Shown here: piece after piece, positions 15,075 to 22,865 of the stretch
Position numbering within the stretch: position 1 is the first letter of the stretch
Layout of the letters: each line of letters opens with the position of its first letter
Source of the DNA: JAKLDO01 sp035354435
GTDB taxonomy: Bacteria; UBP6; UBA1177
DNA: 22,882 nt
Direction: 5' to 3'
NCBI GenBank assembly: GCA_035354435.1
Contig: DAOQAY010000038.1
Location: forward strand, 1 to 22,882
Position numbers and translations under genes: made by a program
Notes under the pieces: model-generated
What the model saw: only the letters and a program-made list of their open reading frames with translations
Database searches by the model: none
Told to the model about the DNA's origin: nothing

Positions 15075-15550
15075 TGAGTGAATTTTATAATTTCAAGGCA
15101 ACTTCGCTCCAAGGTAAAGAGATCTCAATGGAGCAGTATCGCGGAAAAGTTGTTCTGATCGTGAATACAGCCAGTAAGTGCGGATTCACTCCGCAGTTTG
15201 AAGGACTTGAAAAGCTTTATGAAAAGCACAAAGATAAAGGATTTGAAATACTGGGATTTCCATGCAACCAGTTTGCAAATCAGGAACCCGGTACGGCGAG
15301 CGATATAATTAACGGCTGCATGATAAATTACGGTGTTACTTTCCAGATGTTCGAAAAGATCAAAGTAAACGGTATATTTGCACATCTGCTTTATAAATAC
15401 CTCAAAAAAGAGCTTCCCGGAACGATCGGCGGAATGATAAAATGGAATTTCACAAAATTTCTTATTGACAGAACCGGAAAACCGGTAAAAAGATTCGCTC
15501 CAGCGACAACTCCCGAAAAAATCGAAAACGATATTTTGAAACTGCTTTAA
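15074..15550 (+). CDS. Cys-type glutathione peroxidase family (thiol peroxidase, BtuE/Gpx-like)
   Basis: The 158-residue protein is of standard bacterial length. It reduces peroxides, usually with thioredoxin as electron donor. The peroxidatic Cys36 lies in NTASKCGFTPQ (a Cys rather than selenocysteine enzyme), followed by Gln66 in FPCNQF and Trp124-Asn125 in KWNFTKFL. The probable resolving residue Cys82 lies in the usual position before NYGVTF. No signal peptide is visible, so it is cytoplasmic. It starts on the last base of the outer-membrane-type gene stop codon. Its stop is only 3 bases from that of the convergent YjbQ gene, leaving no room for a separate terminator. Confidence 0.93.
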   Translation: MSEFYNFKATSLQGKEISMEQYRGKVVLIVNTASKCGFTPQFEGLEKLYEKHKDKGFEILGFPCNQFANQEPGTASDIINGCMINYGVTFQMFEKIKVNGIFAHLLYKYLKKELPGTIGGMIKWNFTKFLIDRTGKPVKRFAPATTPEKIENDILKLL

Positions 15551-15553
15551 TCT

Positions 15554-15946
15554 TTAGATCACTTTCACAAACACTTTTCTTGTTCTCGGTCCGTCAAATT
15601 CGCAGAAATATATTCCCTGCCATGTGCCGAGAATAAGCCTTCCTTTTTCAATGATGACTGTCTGTGAACATCCGAAAAGTGATGATTTTATGTGACTGTC
15701 GCTGTTGCCTTCCGAGTGGGCGAACCAGTTCTCGTGCGGTATCAGTCTGTCCATGAACTTTGTCATGTCCTTCTGAACATCAGGGTCGGCATTTTCGTTG
15801 ATTGTCACTGCCGCTGTGGTATGAGGAATGTGTATCACGGCGAGACCTTCTTTGATTCCGCTTTCGATAACAAATTTCTGTATTTCAGCAGTAATATCAA
15901 TCATCTGCGTTCTCACAGATGTTTTTACTTCAAATTGAAAAAGCAT
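15554..15946 (-). CDS. YjbQ/UPF0047 family protein
   Basis: The 130-residue protein has all the family landmarks: HIPHTTAAVTINENADPDV (near residues 40-58), HSEGNSDSHIKSSL (near 77-90), and LGTWQGIYFCEFDGPR (near 105-121). The conserved His and Glu residues can bind metal. Members have been annotated as secondary thiamine-phosphate synthase because some replace ThiE weakly; the physiological reaction is not firmly established. GGAGAAATAA precedes the ATG. It lies downstream of the UPF0178 gene on the same strand with a 95-base gap (15947-16041), so the two may be co-transcribed. Confidence 0.9.
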   Translation of the reverse strand: MLFQFEVKTSVRTQMIDITAEIQKFVIESGIKEGLAVIHIPHTTAAVTINENADPDVQKDMTKFMDRLIPHENWFAHSEGNSDSHIKSSLFGCSQTVIIEKGRLILGTWQGIYFCEFDGPRTRKVFVKVI

Positions 15947-16041
15947 TTATTTCTCCATCAAACCAGTTCATTAAAATAAGCCGTTCCGAAGTGCCATACA
16001 AGTTTTTTCTACCTAAGGCAAAAAAGTCCGCAATTTGTTGT

Positions 16042-16485
16042 TTAATATTTTGCCAGAAACTTATCAAGTGCTTGAGAGAACTGCTGTTTATGTTTATTGT
16101 TGAGAGATGCGGGTCCGCCGGTGTCAACGCCTGAACCCCTGAGTTCATCCATGAAATTACGCATTGAAAGGCGGGCTCTGATATTTTCTTCGGTGTAAAA
16201 TTCTCCTCGCGGATTAAGTGCGAATCCTTTTTTCCCGACAACTCTTGAAGCAAGCGGAATGTCAGCGGTAATTACGAGATCACCTTCCTCCATGAGCTCA
16301 ACTATCTTGTCATCGGCGACATCAGCACCGCCCGGAACGACGATAGCACTTACAAACTGGGAGAAATTGCCTGTTTTCAGCTGGTTTGCCACAAGGACCA
16401 TATAAATTTTTTTCCGAAACACCGCTCTTGAAAGAATTTCCAGGATCATTCCCGGAATTGCATCTGCATCGACATATATTTTCAT
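16042..16485 (-). CDS. UPF0178/YaiI-YqxD family protein (DUF188)
   Basis: The 147-residue protein opens with the family signature MKIYVDADAIPG (acidic D6 and D8). It continues with VVPGGADVADDKIVEL, DLVITADIPLASRVV and ALNPRGEFYTEENIRARLSMRNFMDELR, and ends in a basic tail. The fold is related to PIN/NYN-type nucleases, and the acidic residues suggest metal binding, but no activity is established for the family as far as I know. GAGG is 4 bases before the ATG. No operon partner other than the downstream YjbQ gene is visible. Confidence 0.92.
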   Translation of the reverse strand: MKIYVDADAIPGMILEILSRAVFRKKIYMVLVANQLKTGNFSQFVSAIVVPGGADVADDKIVELMEEGDLVITADIPLASRVVGKKGFALNPRGEFYTEENIRARLSMRNFMDELRGSGVDTGGPASLNNKHKQQFSQALDKFLAKY

Positions 16486-16569
16486 GAAACCTCAAAACAT
16501 TTAAAATAACAGATTAAAATACAGGTTTTCTCCACTGAAGGCAAAAAAACTTATGCTGCTACTTATTTC

Positions 16570-16598
16570 TTGAAAGAGTGATCGATCTGGGATATATT
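16570..16598 (+). promoter_or_regulatory. Predicted sigma70-type promoter for the interrupted membrane-protein gene
   Basis: TTGAAA (16570-16575), 17-base spacer, TATATT (16593-16598), 42 bases before the ATG at 16641, which has a strong GGAGG site. An intact promoter before a broken gene suggests that the break is recent. Confidence 0.5.
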
Positions 16599-16640
16599 TT
16601 ACGGTATTTGGAAAGATAAAACAGTTGTGGAGGTAACGGT

Positions 16641-17027
16641 ATGAATTGGCTGAAGAAAACAGTTCTGCCGATATTGCTTGCAACAGTCTGGATCGTCATT
16701 TCCGAATTTGCGAGGAATCAAGTCCTCCTGAAGTATTTCTGGGCGGCGCATTACGAAAGGATAGGGATGATATTTCCGTCTGAACCGGTGAACGGGGCGC
16801 TCTGGGTGTTCTGGTCGCTTCTGTTCGCCATAGCCATTTTCATCATGCTGAAAAAATTCACAGTCATCCAGACAACGCTTCTTTCGTGATTCACAGGATT
16901 TGTCATGATGTGGGTCGTCACATACAATCTCGGCGTGCTCCCCACCGGCATCTTTTTCTTCGCAGTACCGCTGAGCCTCCTTGAAGCACTCATCGCCGCA
17001 GTCATCATCAGAAAAATGGGAAAGTGA
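16641..17027 (+). pseudogene. Small multi-pass membrane protein interrupted by an in-frame TGA
   Basis: The frame begins at ATG 16641 with a strong ribosome binding site (GGAGG, 7 bases upstream) and encodes hydrophobic segments near residues 5-23 and 53-70. It then meets TGA at 16887-16889. The same frame continues with good membrane-protein sequence (FTGFVMMWVVTYNLGVLPTG, then a fourth hydrophobic segment) to TGA at 17025-17027. The intended product was therefore about 128 residues with four membrane segments, and the stop probably replaces TGG (Trp). The family is unrecognised. It is either a recent nonsense mutation or a sequencing error. If the stop is real, an 82-residue truncated product results. 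Confidence 0.6.
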
Positions 17028-17039
17028 GTATAAGTCGCA

Positions 17040-17360
17040 ATGAACAGACATTTTAAAGGAATGCTTCTTGGAGCTGGTGCAGGCATAATCGATGTCATTC
17101 CAATGATATTTCAGAAACTGCCGGTCGATGCGGACATTTCCGCGTTTTCAATGTGGGTGATAGTCGGATTCCTTCTGACCGCGACCGACCTTAAAATGGC
17201 AGGATATCTGAAAGGATTGACAGTCTCTTTTGCAGTCCTGACACCCGTTGCGATCCTCATCGCCTGGAAAGAACCGTTCAGCCTCATTCCCATATTCATC
17301 ATGACATCAATACTTGGATCGCTCCTCGGCACCGCAGTCGAAAAGTTCTGCAGAAAGTGA
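17040..17360 (+). CDS. Small hydrophobic membrane protein of unknown function
   Basis: The 106-residue protein has about four hydrophobic segments: LLGAGAGIIDVIPMIF, MWVIVGFLLTA, SFAVLTPVAILIAW and IPIFIMTSILGSLLGT. The charged C-terminus is VEKFCRK. It starts 12 bases after the end of the interrupted membrane-protein frame and was probably co-transcribed with it. The ribosome binding site is weak, so it may have depended on translation of the upstream gene. The frame is intact. No family is recognised. Similar size and topology suggest that the two neighbours worked together. Confidence 0.65.
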   Translation: MNRHFKGMLLGAGAGIIDVIPMIFQKLPVDADISAFSMWVIVGFLLTATDLKMAGYLKGLTVSFAVLTPVAILIAWKEPFSLIPIFIMTSILGSLLGTAVEKFCRK

Positions 17361-17374
17361 ATTGATCTGTTAAC

Positions 17375-17403
17375 TTGAAACATTTTTCTGTTGAAGTTAA
17401 AAT
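17375..17403 (+). promoter_or_regulatory. Predicted sigma70-type promoter for the VOC pseudogene
   Basis: TTGAAA (17375-17380), 17-base spacer, TAAAAT (17398-17403), 26 bases before the ATG at 17430. It is strikingly similar to the promoter at 19576-19604, including the CATTTTT after the -35 and a CGG just after the -10. Confidence 0.5.
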
Positions 17404-17429
17404 CCGGAAAATTTCTTTGAGAGACAGCA

Positions 17430-17828
17430 ATGAAAATCAAATTCGACATGATCGGTCTTTTTGTTAATGACCTTAAAAGAATGGTGGATTTCTATAAAAA
17501 TGTGGTCGGAATTGAAATTGAATGGGATGGATCAGGACCTTATGCCGAATTCAGGCACTAAGGAATAAGATTCGCAATGTATGAAAGGGCGAAACTCTCT
17601 GAATTACTTGGACAAACTCCCGAATATCCGACTGGATTGAACGGAACATTCGAGCTTGCAATCAATGTCGGAAACCCTGAAAATGTTGACATCTTCTTCT
17701 CAAAAATGATCAGAAACGGAGCCACACCAATCTATTCTCCCCGCAACGAACCCTGGAAAATGCGCTCCTCCATGATCGCCGACCCCGAAGGAAACTTAAT
17801 TGAAATTGGATCAGATTTTTGGGAGTGA
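17430..17828 (+). pseudogene. VOC/glyoxalase-family protein interrupted by an in-frame TAA
   Basis: From ATG 17430 the frame encodes the usual VOC opening (IGLFVNDLKRMVDFYKNVVG) and proceeds to AEFRH, then TAA at 17559-17561. The same frame continues GIRFAMYERAKLSELLG and ends with the second betaalphabetabetabeta module (MIADPEGNLIEIGSDFWE) before TGA at 17828. Without the stop the product would be 132 residues, normal for a one-domain glyoxalase/bleomycin-resistance/dioxygenase family member. The metal-ligand pattern is recognisable but the substrate is not. A GAA-to-TAA change at codon 44 would explain the break. Internal restart at ATG 17578 could yield an 83-residue fragment, unlikely to fold alone. 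Confidence 0.75.
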
Positions 17829-17845
17829 AAGCTGTTTTGTATTTA

Positions 17846-17873
17846 TTGATTAACAAGGTTTTTTTAATAATAT
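17846..17873 (+). promoter_or_regulatory. Possible promoter for the HNH-TPR gene
   Basis: TTGATT (17846-17851), 16-base spacer, TAATAT (17868-17873), 30 bases before the ATG at 17904. The region is AT-rich, so alternatives exist. Confidence 0.35.
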
Positions 17874-17903
17874 TAAATTGTTGAATTTGGCGAGACTTAG
17901 AAA

Positions 17904-19526
17904 ATGAAAGGTGATTTTTCCAAAAATACGATTGAAGTGCTGAGAAAAAGAGCTGGTGAAATGTGCACTAAATGTAAGATCATAACATCTAAGCCAAATT
18001 CAAATGATACCGATTTTGTAAACTTGGGCGAAGCAGCACATATAAGAGGTAGAAGACAAGGAGAGAATAATAGATTCGATCCAAAAATGACGGATGATCA
18101 AAAATCTAATATAAATAATGCGATATGGCTTTGTAGAAGATGTCACAAAGAAATTGATTCAGATGAAATAAAGTATAGTGTTGAAAAACTTATAAGTTTA
18201 AAAAAAGAACATGAAAATAATATTGAAAAAAGCAACTACAACAAACTTTCATATCCTTATATAAAAACTCTTGAGGAAAAAATTTATATACTCGAAAAAG
18301 AGGTTTCGGAAAAATCTGAAGAAATTGACATCGCTTATTTTTATAAAAAAAGAGAAGAAATTTCTACTTTAAAAAAAGATAAAGAAATGCTTTTAGAAAC
18401 ATCTAACAAATTTATTTCTGCGATCTTCTGTTTCTATGAAGAATTTATGGGTTCAAAATCAATTTCTTCAACTATCAAAAACTATGAAAAAGTTCCTAAA
18501 GAGGTTGAAGAAATAGATGAGAATTTGTTCTATGAAGACAAGGTTGCTTTTTCAAAATTATTACTTCTAAAAGCAATACTTTTTGAAATAAATAGGGATT
18601 ATGAGAGATCAATAGAATATTATGATAAGGCTTTCGAGTTGAATAAAAGTTTTGTATTCTCGAGACCTTATGTGAAACTTTTAGGAAGGCGAGGTATTTA
18701 TGAAAAAGCAATAAAAGTGTGCTCAGAAGCTATAAGCCTTGAAAATGGAACCGATGTCAGATTGTTTTATTTGAGGCATATTAGTCATTTTTATATGAAG
18801 TCTGGAAAAATGCATTCTGCCTTAGATTATTGCGAGTTAGCACTTAAAGAAATAGATGATTTGGCTGAAGAAAGTGATTTGTATAAATTACAAAAAGCTC
18901 AAATATTAAATGGTGCCGGTCAATGTCTTACAAAATTAAAAATATGGGAAAGGGCAAGATCAATTCTAGAAGACTCACTAAACATTTACTGGAAAATGAT
19001 GTTTAAGAAAGAGATAGATATTGAAGATGATCTACTTGGTTTATTCAATTCAATAGGAAACTTATATATGTCAAGAGGAGCGCTTTATCTTGCCGAAAGA
19101 AATATGAAAATGACTAATTATTGTTTTTCTGAAGCAGAGACTTATTTTGTTAAAGCGTTTAATTTTATATTTAGCGATGATGTGCTTGCAAAGTCAAAAA
19201 TTAGATTAAAAATAATTATAACTTTAAACTTATGCAGAATAGTAATAATGAAAAATGACAAAGAAAAGACTCTGGAATGTCTGGATAAGGTGTCAGAATT
19301 GTTGCAAAAAGCTGGTATAGATGATTTCTATGAATATTTTGATTTTAATATTGGGTCACGACTGCATTATGGCTATTATTATAAGATGATTGGGGATAAA
19401 GAGAGTCTTGATTTAAACATTAAAATAATAAAAAAAATGATGGATGCTGCAAAAAGCCTAAACAATAAGCACATAAATAATATTTTAGAAAACTACCAAG
19501 AAGGGATTAACCTTCTCGTTAAATAA
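17904..19526 (+). CDS. HNH nuclease-coiled-coil-TPR protein, candidate defence effector
   Basis: This 540-residue protein has an N-terminal HNH (treble-clef) nuclease: CTKC (C21, C24), EAAHI (H46), the RFDPKMTDDQKSNINNAIWLC segment, and CRRCH (C77, C80, H81). This layout, with AAHI and a later NxIWLCxxCHxxID, is common in defence-associated HNH proteins. A charged coiled-coil region (about 115-165) follows, then many helical TPR-like repeats from about 210 to the end (for example RSIEYYDKAFELN, KAIKVCSEAISLE, SALDYCELALKEID). TPR arrays usually bind protein or peptide, so this part may sense a trigger and control the nuclease. Codon use is far more AT-rich than in the preceding genes, which suggests horizontal origin. 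The target and trigger are unknown. Confidence 0.75.
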   Translation: MKGDFSKNTIEVLRKRAGEMCTKCKIITSKPNSNDTDFVNLGEAAHIRGRRQGENNRFDPKMTDDQKSNINNAIWLCRRCHKEIDSDEIKYSVEKLISLKKEHENNIEKSNYNKLSYPYIKTLEEKIYILEKEVSEKSEEIDIAYFYKKREEISTLKKDKEMLLETSNKFISAIFCFYEEFMGSKSISSTIKNYEKVPKEVEEIDENLFYEDKVAFSKLLLLKAILFEINRDYERSIEYYDKAFELNKSFVFSRPYVKLLGRRGIYEKAIKVCSEAISLENGTDVRLFYLRHISHFYMKSGKMHSALDYCELALKEIDDLAEESDLYKLQKAQILNGAGQCLTKLKIWERARSILEDSLNIYWKMMFKKEIDIEDDLLGLFNSIGNLYMSRGALYLAERNMKMTNYCFSEAETYFVKAFNFIFSDDVLAKSKIRLKIIITLNLCRIVIMKNDKEKTLECLDKVSELLQKAGIDDFYEYFDFNIGSRLHYGYYYKMIGDKESLDLNIKIIKKMMDAAKSLNNKHINNILENYQEGINLLVK

Positions 19527-19575
19527 ATTTTGGTCACTATCTGCATAATCGCTTTTAAAACATAAAAACTAATCC

Positions 19576-19604
19576 TTGAAACATTTTTTCTATGATGTTA
19601 TATT
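19576..19604 (+). promoter_or_regulatory. Predicted sigma70-type promoter for the DUF1016 nuclease gene
   Basis: TTGAAA (19576-19581), 17-base spacer, TATATT (19599-19604), 55 bases before the ATG at 19660. It is near-identical in layout to the promoter at 17375-17403. It may also drive hutU, 20 bases downstream of this gene. Confidence 0.5.
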
Positions 19605-19659
19605 CGGGCAGTTTTTGTTATTTAAGATGCGGTTTTGTTTGATTTCTTGGAGTTAGAAT

Positions 19660-20715
19660 ATGAAATCTGAAGAAATGCTTCAATCGCTTGTTCTTGAAAT
19701 AAAAGATAACATAAGAAGAAGTCGTTACAATGCTGCGAAAACAATAAACAAAGAAATTCTGGTTCTTTATTTTAATATTGGACGGATGCTTTCTGTAAAA
19801 ATATCTGAAAGAAACTGGGGAGCAAAAGTTCTGGATCATATATCCAAAGAAATTCAAAATGATTTCAAAGGAATAAAAGGGTTTTCTGTTAGAAATCTTA
19901 AGAATATGAGACAGTTTTATGAAAATTACTCTTTTCTTGAAATCGGGCAGTCAGCAACTGCCCAATTAGGAAGATTAAGTTCGGATCAGTTTTTAAATTT
20001 CTTTTTTCGAGTGAGTTTTACAGCCCACATTTTGATCCTAAACAAAATCAATGATATAGAAGAGCGTAATTTTTATATTGAATGTTCGGCATTTAATCAG
20101 TGGACAGTTGAGTTGCTCGGTTATCACATTGAAACAGACCTTTACAAGCATAAAGGAAAAATTGAGAATAATTTTGATAAGACATTGCCTGAAAAAATCA
20201 AAAAACATGCAATTGCTGCGTTTCGTGATGAATTGATGCTTAATTTTATTCAAGTCGATGATGAAAATGATGAGTTGCTGGTTGAAAGGGAAATTGTTGA
20301 AAATATTAAAAAATTTATGATGGCTCTCGGCCGTGAGTTTTCATTCTTGGGGAATCAGTACAGACTCGTTGTTGATGGCGAAGAGTTTTTTGTCGATCTT
20401 TTATTTTTTCACAGAGGTATTCAATCACTTGTTGCAATTGAACTAAAAACAGGAAAATTCAAGCCGGAATATGCCGGTAAAATGAATTTTTACCTTGCAG
20501 CTCTTGATGAGATTGTAAAGCTTGAGCATGAAAATCCATCTATAGGAATTATTTTGTGTAAAGAAAAGTCAAAATCTATTGTAGAGTTTGCATTTAAATA
20601 TACAAATTCACCTGTTGGAGTCGGAACATATAAAATTGATAAAAAACTACCGAAAGAACTGGAGAAATATCTCCCCAAACCAGAAGATCTGAAAAAAATT
20701 ATGGAAAATTCTTAA
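19660..20715 (+). CDS. DUF1016/YhcG-type PD-(D/E)XK nuclease family protein
   Basis: The 351-residue protein has the usual YhcG-like length. The N-terminal DUF1016-type helical domain (about 10-150) includes LYFNIGRMLS, a Trp-Gly-x-Lys-Val-Leu segment, and FSVRNLKNMRQFYENY. The C-terminal nuclease domain (about 175-330) carries the PD-(D/E)XK core: D246 in FFVDLLFFHRG, then E261-L-K263 in VAIELKTGKFKPEYAGKMNFYL. Family members are often found near restriction-modification and other defence loci and are predicted DNA nucleases; the biological role is poorly defined. The start has GGAG (19649-19652), 7 bases upstream. It sits between the HNH-TPR gene and hutU with no separate promoter seen before hutU. 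Confidence 0.9.
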   Translation: MKSEEMLQSLVLEIKDNIRRSRYNAAKTINKEILVLYFNIGRMLSVKISERNWGAKVLDHISKEIQNDFKGIKGFSVRNLKNMRQFYENYSFLEIGQSATAQLGRLSSDQFLNFFFRVSFTAHILILNKINDIEERNFYIECSAFNQWTVELLGYHIETDLYKHKGKIENNFDKTLPEKIKKHAIAAFRDELMLNFIQVDDENDELLVEREIVENIKKFMMALGREFSFLGNQYRLVVDGEEFFVDLLFFHRGIQSLVAIELKTGKFKPEYAGKMNFYLAALDEIVKLEHENPSIGIILCKEKSKSIVEFAFKYTNSPVGVGTYKIDKKLPKELEKYLPKPEDLKKIMENS

Positions 20716-20735
20716 CAATATACAGGAGTTGGGTA

Positions 20736-22766
20736 ATGCTGAGCAATTTTGACATTTCAAAGGCGATGACTGTTAAGCTGGATGCAGTTCTGCCTGAATA
20801 TCCGAAGTTTAAGGATGGAATTAGAAGAGCGCCGAAAAGAGAACTGACTCTCAACCAGCGTGAGGTCGAGCTCGCCCTTCGAAATGCTCTCCGTTATATT
20901 CCCGAAGAACTGCACGAGGCGCTTGCTCCTGAATTTTTTGATGAGCTGATGACGCGCGGCAGGATATACGGTTACAGGTTCCGTCCAGTTGGCCGGATTT
21001 ATGGCAGAGCGATTGATGAATACAAGGGGAACTGTATCGAAGGAAAGGCGTTTCAGGTGATGATCGATAACAATCTTGATTTCGCTATCGCGCTTTACCC
21101 GTATGAGCTTGTAACTTATGGGGAAACCGGTCAGGTCTGCCAGAACTGGATGCAGTTTAGGCTTATTAAAAAATACCTTGAAGTGATGACTAACGAACAG
21201 ACTCTTGTTCTTCATAGCGGTCATCCGCTCGGACTTTTCAAATCGCATTCAAGTGCACCAAGAATAATCACCACAAACGGACTCATGATCGGACTTTTTG
21301 ACGATATCGACAACTTCAACCGTGCTGCGGCACTTGGTGTGGCAAACTATGGACAGATGACTGCCGGCGGGTGGATGTATATCGGTCCGCAGGGAATAGT
21401 TCACGGCACTTACAACACAATTCTCATCGCAGGAAGAATGAAACTCGGCGTTCCGTGGGACGGCGACCTCCGCGGCAAAATGTTCGTTTCGAGCGGTCTT
21501 GGCGGAATGAGCGGCGCACAGCCCAAAGCTGTTGAAATTGCAAAAGGTGTCGGAATATTTGCAGAAGTTGACCTATCGAGAATTGAGACAAGGCATTCTC
21601 AGGGCTGGGTGTCGATCGTGACTGATTCGCCGAAAGAGGCGTTTGACAAAGCGGCTGAATTCATTGCAAAAAAAGAACCGGTAAGCATCGCATACCACGG
21701 AAATATTGTAGACCTGCTAGAATATGCGGACAGAAACAACTGCCATATCGATCTTCTCAGCGATCAGACAAGCTGTCACGCAGTCTATGACGGCGGATAC
21801 TGCCCAGCAGGGATCACTTTTGAAGAAAGAACAAGACTGCTCGGAACTGACAAAGCGAAGTTCTGCAAAATGGTGGATGAAACGCTCCGCAGACATTATA
21901 ATGTGATAAAAAGCTTGGTAGGTAAAGGGACTTACTTCTTTGATTACGGCAATGCTTTCATGAGAGCCGTTTTTGATGCAGGTGTGAAGGAGATATCGAA
22001 AAACGGAGTTGATACTTTTGAAGGATTCATCTGGCCGAGCTATGTCGAAGATATTTTAGGGCCTGAGCTTTTTGACTATGGTTACGGACCTTTCAGATGG
22101 GTGTGCCTCAGCGGAAAAGAGGAAGATCTCATAAAAACAGATGCCGCCGCCGCTGAAGTGATAAAGACCTGCCGTGAAGAGCTCAGATATCAGGATAGAG
22201 ACAATTATCAGTGGGTGAAAGATGCGATGAAAAACAAGCTCGTTGTCGGAACTCAGGCAAGAATTCTCTATCAGGATGCTTATGGCAGAACCAGAATCGC
22301 TAAGAAATTCAACGAGATGGTCAGAAACGGAATAGTAGGACCGATCATGCTCGGCAGAGATCACCACGATACAGGCGGAACAGACAGCCCGTACCGCGAA
22401 ACATCAAATATAAAGGACGGCTCCAACATAATGGCGGACATGGCTACAAACATATTCGCAGGGAACTGTGCAAGGGGAATGAGCCTCGTCGCGCTCCATA
22501 ACGGCGGCGGAGTCGGAATTGGCAAATCGATAAACGGCGGATTCGGAATGGTGCTTGACGGAAGCGAAAGAATCGACGCTATTATCGACATAGCATTTCC
22601 GTGGGATGTCATGGGCGGAGTCGGCAGAAGAGCATGGGCAAGAAATGAACATTCCATCGAAACCTGTATTGAATATAACGGGATCAACAAAAATAACGAC
22701 CACATCACACTTCCGTACATCGTGAAAGATGAATTGATCAAGAAGGTTATGAAAATTAAACTTTAA
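20736..22766 (+). CDS. hutU: Urocanate hydratase (urocanase), long form
   Basis: Urocanase converts urocanate to imidazolone propionate in histidine degradation, using tightly bound NAD+ as electrophile. At 676 residues it is about 120 longer than common bacterial enzymes (about 557) and matches the long form typified by animal UROC1. Motifs include GQVCQNWMQF, SGHPLGLFKSH, GGWMYIGPQGIVHGTYNT, the NAD-binding GLGGMSGAQPKA, and IMLGRDHHDTGGTDSPYRETSNI, then ALHNGGGVGIGKSINGGFGMVLDG. AGGAG at 20724-20728 precedes the ATG. It appears complete. No other hut gene is in the window; they may follow downstream. The cytoplasmic location is inferred from the family. Confidence 0.97.
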   Translation: MLSNFDISKAMTVKLDAVLPEYPKFKDGIRRAPKRELTLNQREVELALRNALRYIPEELHEALAPEFFDELMTRGRIYGYRFRPVGRIYGRAIDEYKGNCIEGKAFQVMIDNNLDFAIALYPYELVTYGETGQVCQNWMQFRLIKKYLEVMTNEQTLVLHSGHPLGLFKSHSSAPRIITTNGLMIGLFDDIDNFNRAAALGVANYGQMTAGGWMYIGPQGIVHGTYNTILIAGRMKLGVPWDGDLRGKMFVSSGLGGMSGAQPKAVEIAKGVGIFAEVDLSRIETRHSQGWVSIVTDSPKEAFDKAAEFIAKKEPVSIAYHGNIVDLLEYADRNNCHIDLLSDQTSCHAVYDGGYCPAGITFEERTRLLGTDKAKFCKMVDETLRRHYNVIKSLVGKGTYFFDYGNAFMRAVFDAGVKEISKNGVDTFEGFIWPSYVEDILGPELFDYGYGPFRWVCLSGKEEDLIKTDAAAAEVIKTCREELRYQDRDNYQWVKDAMKNKLVVGTQARILYQDAYGRTRIAKKFNEMVRNGIVGPIMLGRDHHDTGGTDSPYRETSNIKDGSNIMADMATNIFAGNCARGMSLVALHNGGGVGIGKSINGGFGMVLDGSERIDAIIDIAFPWDVMGGVGRRAWARNEHSIETCIEYNGINKNNDHITLPYIVKDELIKKVMKIKL

Positions 22767-22767
22767 A

Positions 22768-22787
22768 AATTGGTTTGTCAACCGATT
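22768..22787 (+). terminator. Hairpin just after hutU
   Basis: AATTGGTT pairs with AACCGATT (one U-G pair) around a 4-base TGTC loop, directly after the stop codon. No T-run follows, so termination strength is uncertain. Confidence 0.4.
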
Positions 22788-22808
22788 GATACACATCTAA
22801 TTATTTTC

Positions 22809-22837
22809 TTGACACCCTGTCGAAAAATTAATACAAC
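22809..22837 (+). promoter_or_regulatory. Predicted sigma70-type promoter for the gene at the right edge
   Basis: A consensus TTGACA (22809-22814), 17-base spacer and TACAAC (22832-22837), 28 bases before an ATG at 22866. Confidence 0.55.
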
Positions 22838-22865
22838 CTGAACTGAACTTTGCCGGAACATATAT

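Noticed and set aside
16887..16889. TGA read as Trp or selenocysteine
   Set aside because: TGG is the normal Trp codon across the window, TGA is used as a normal stop for many genes, no SECIS-like element was recognised, and the next broken gene has TAA instead.
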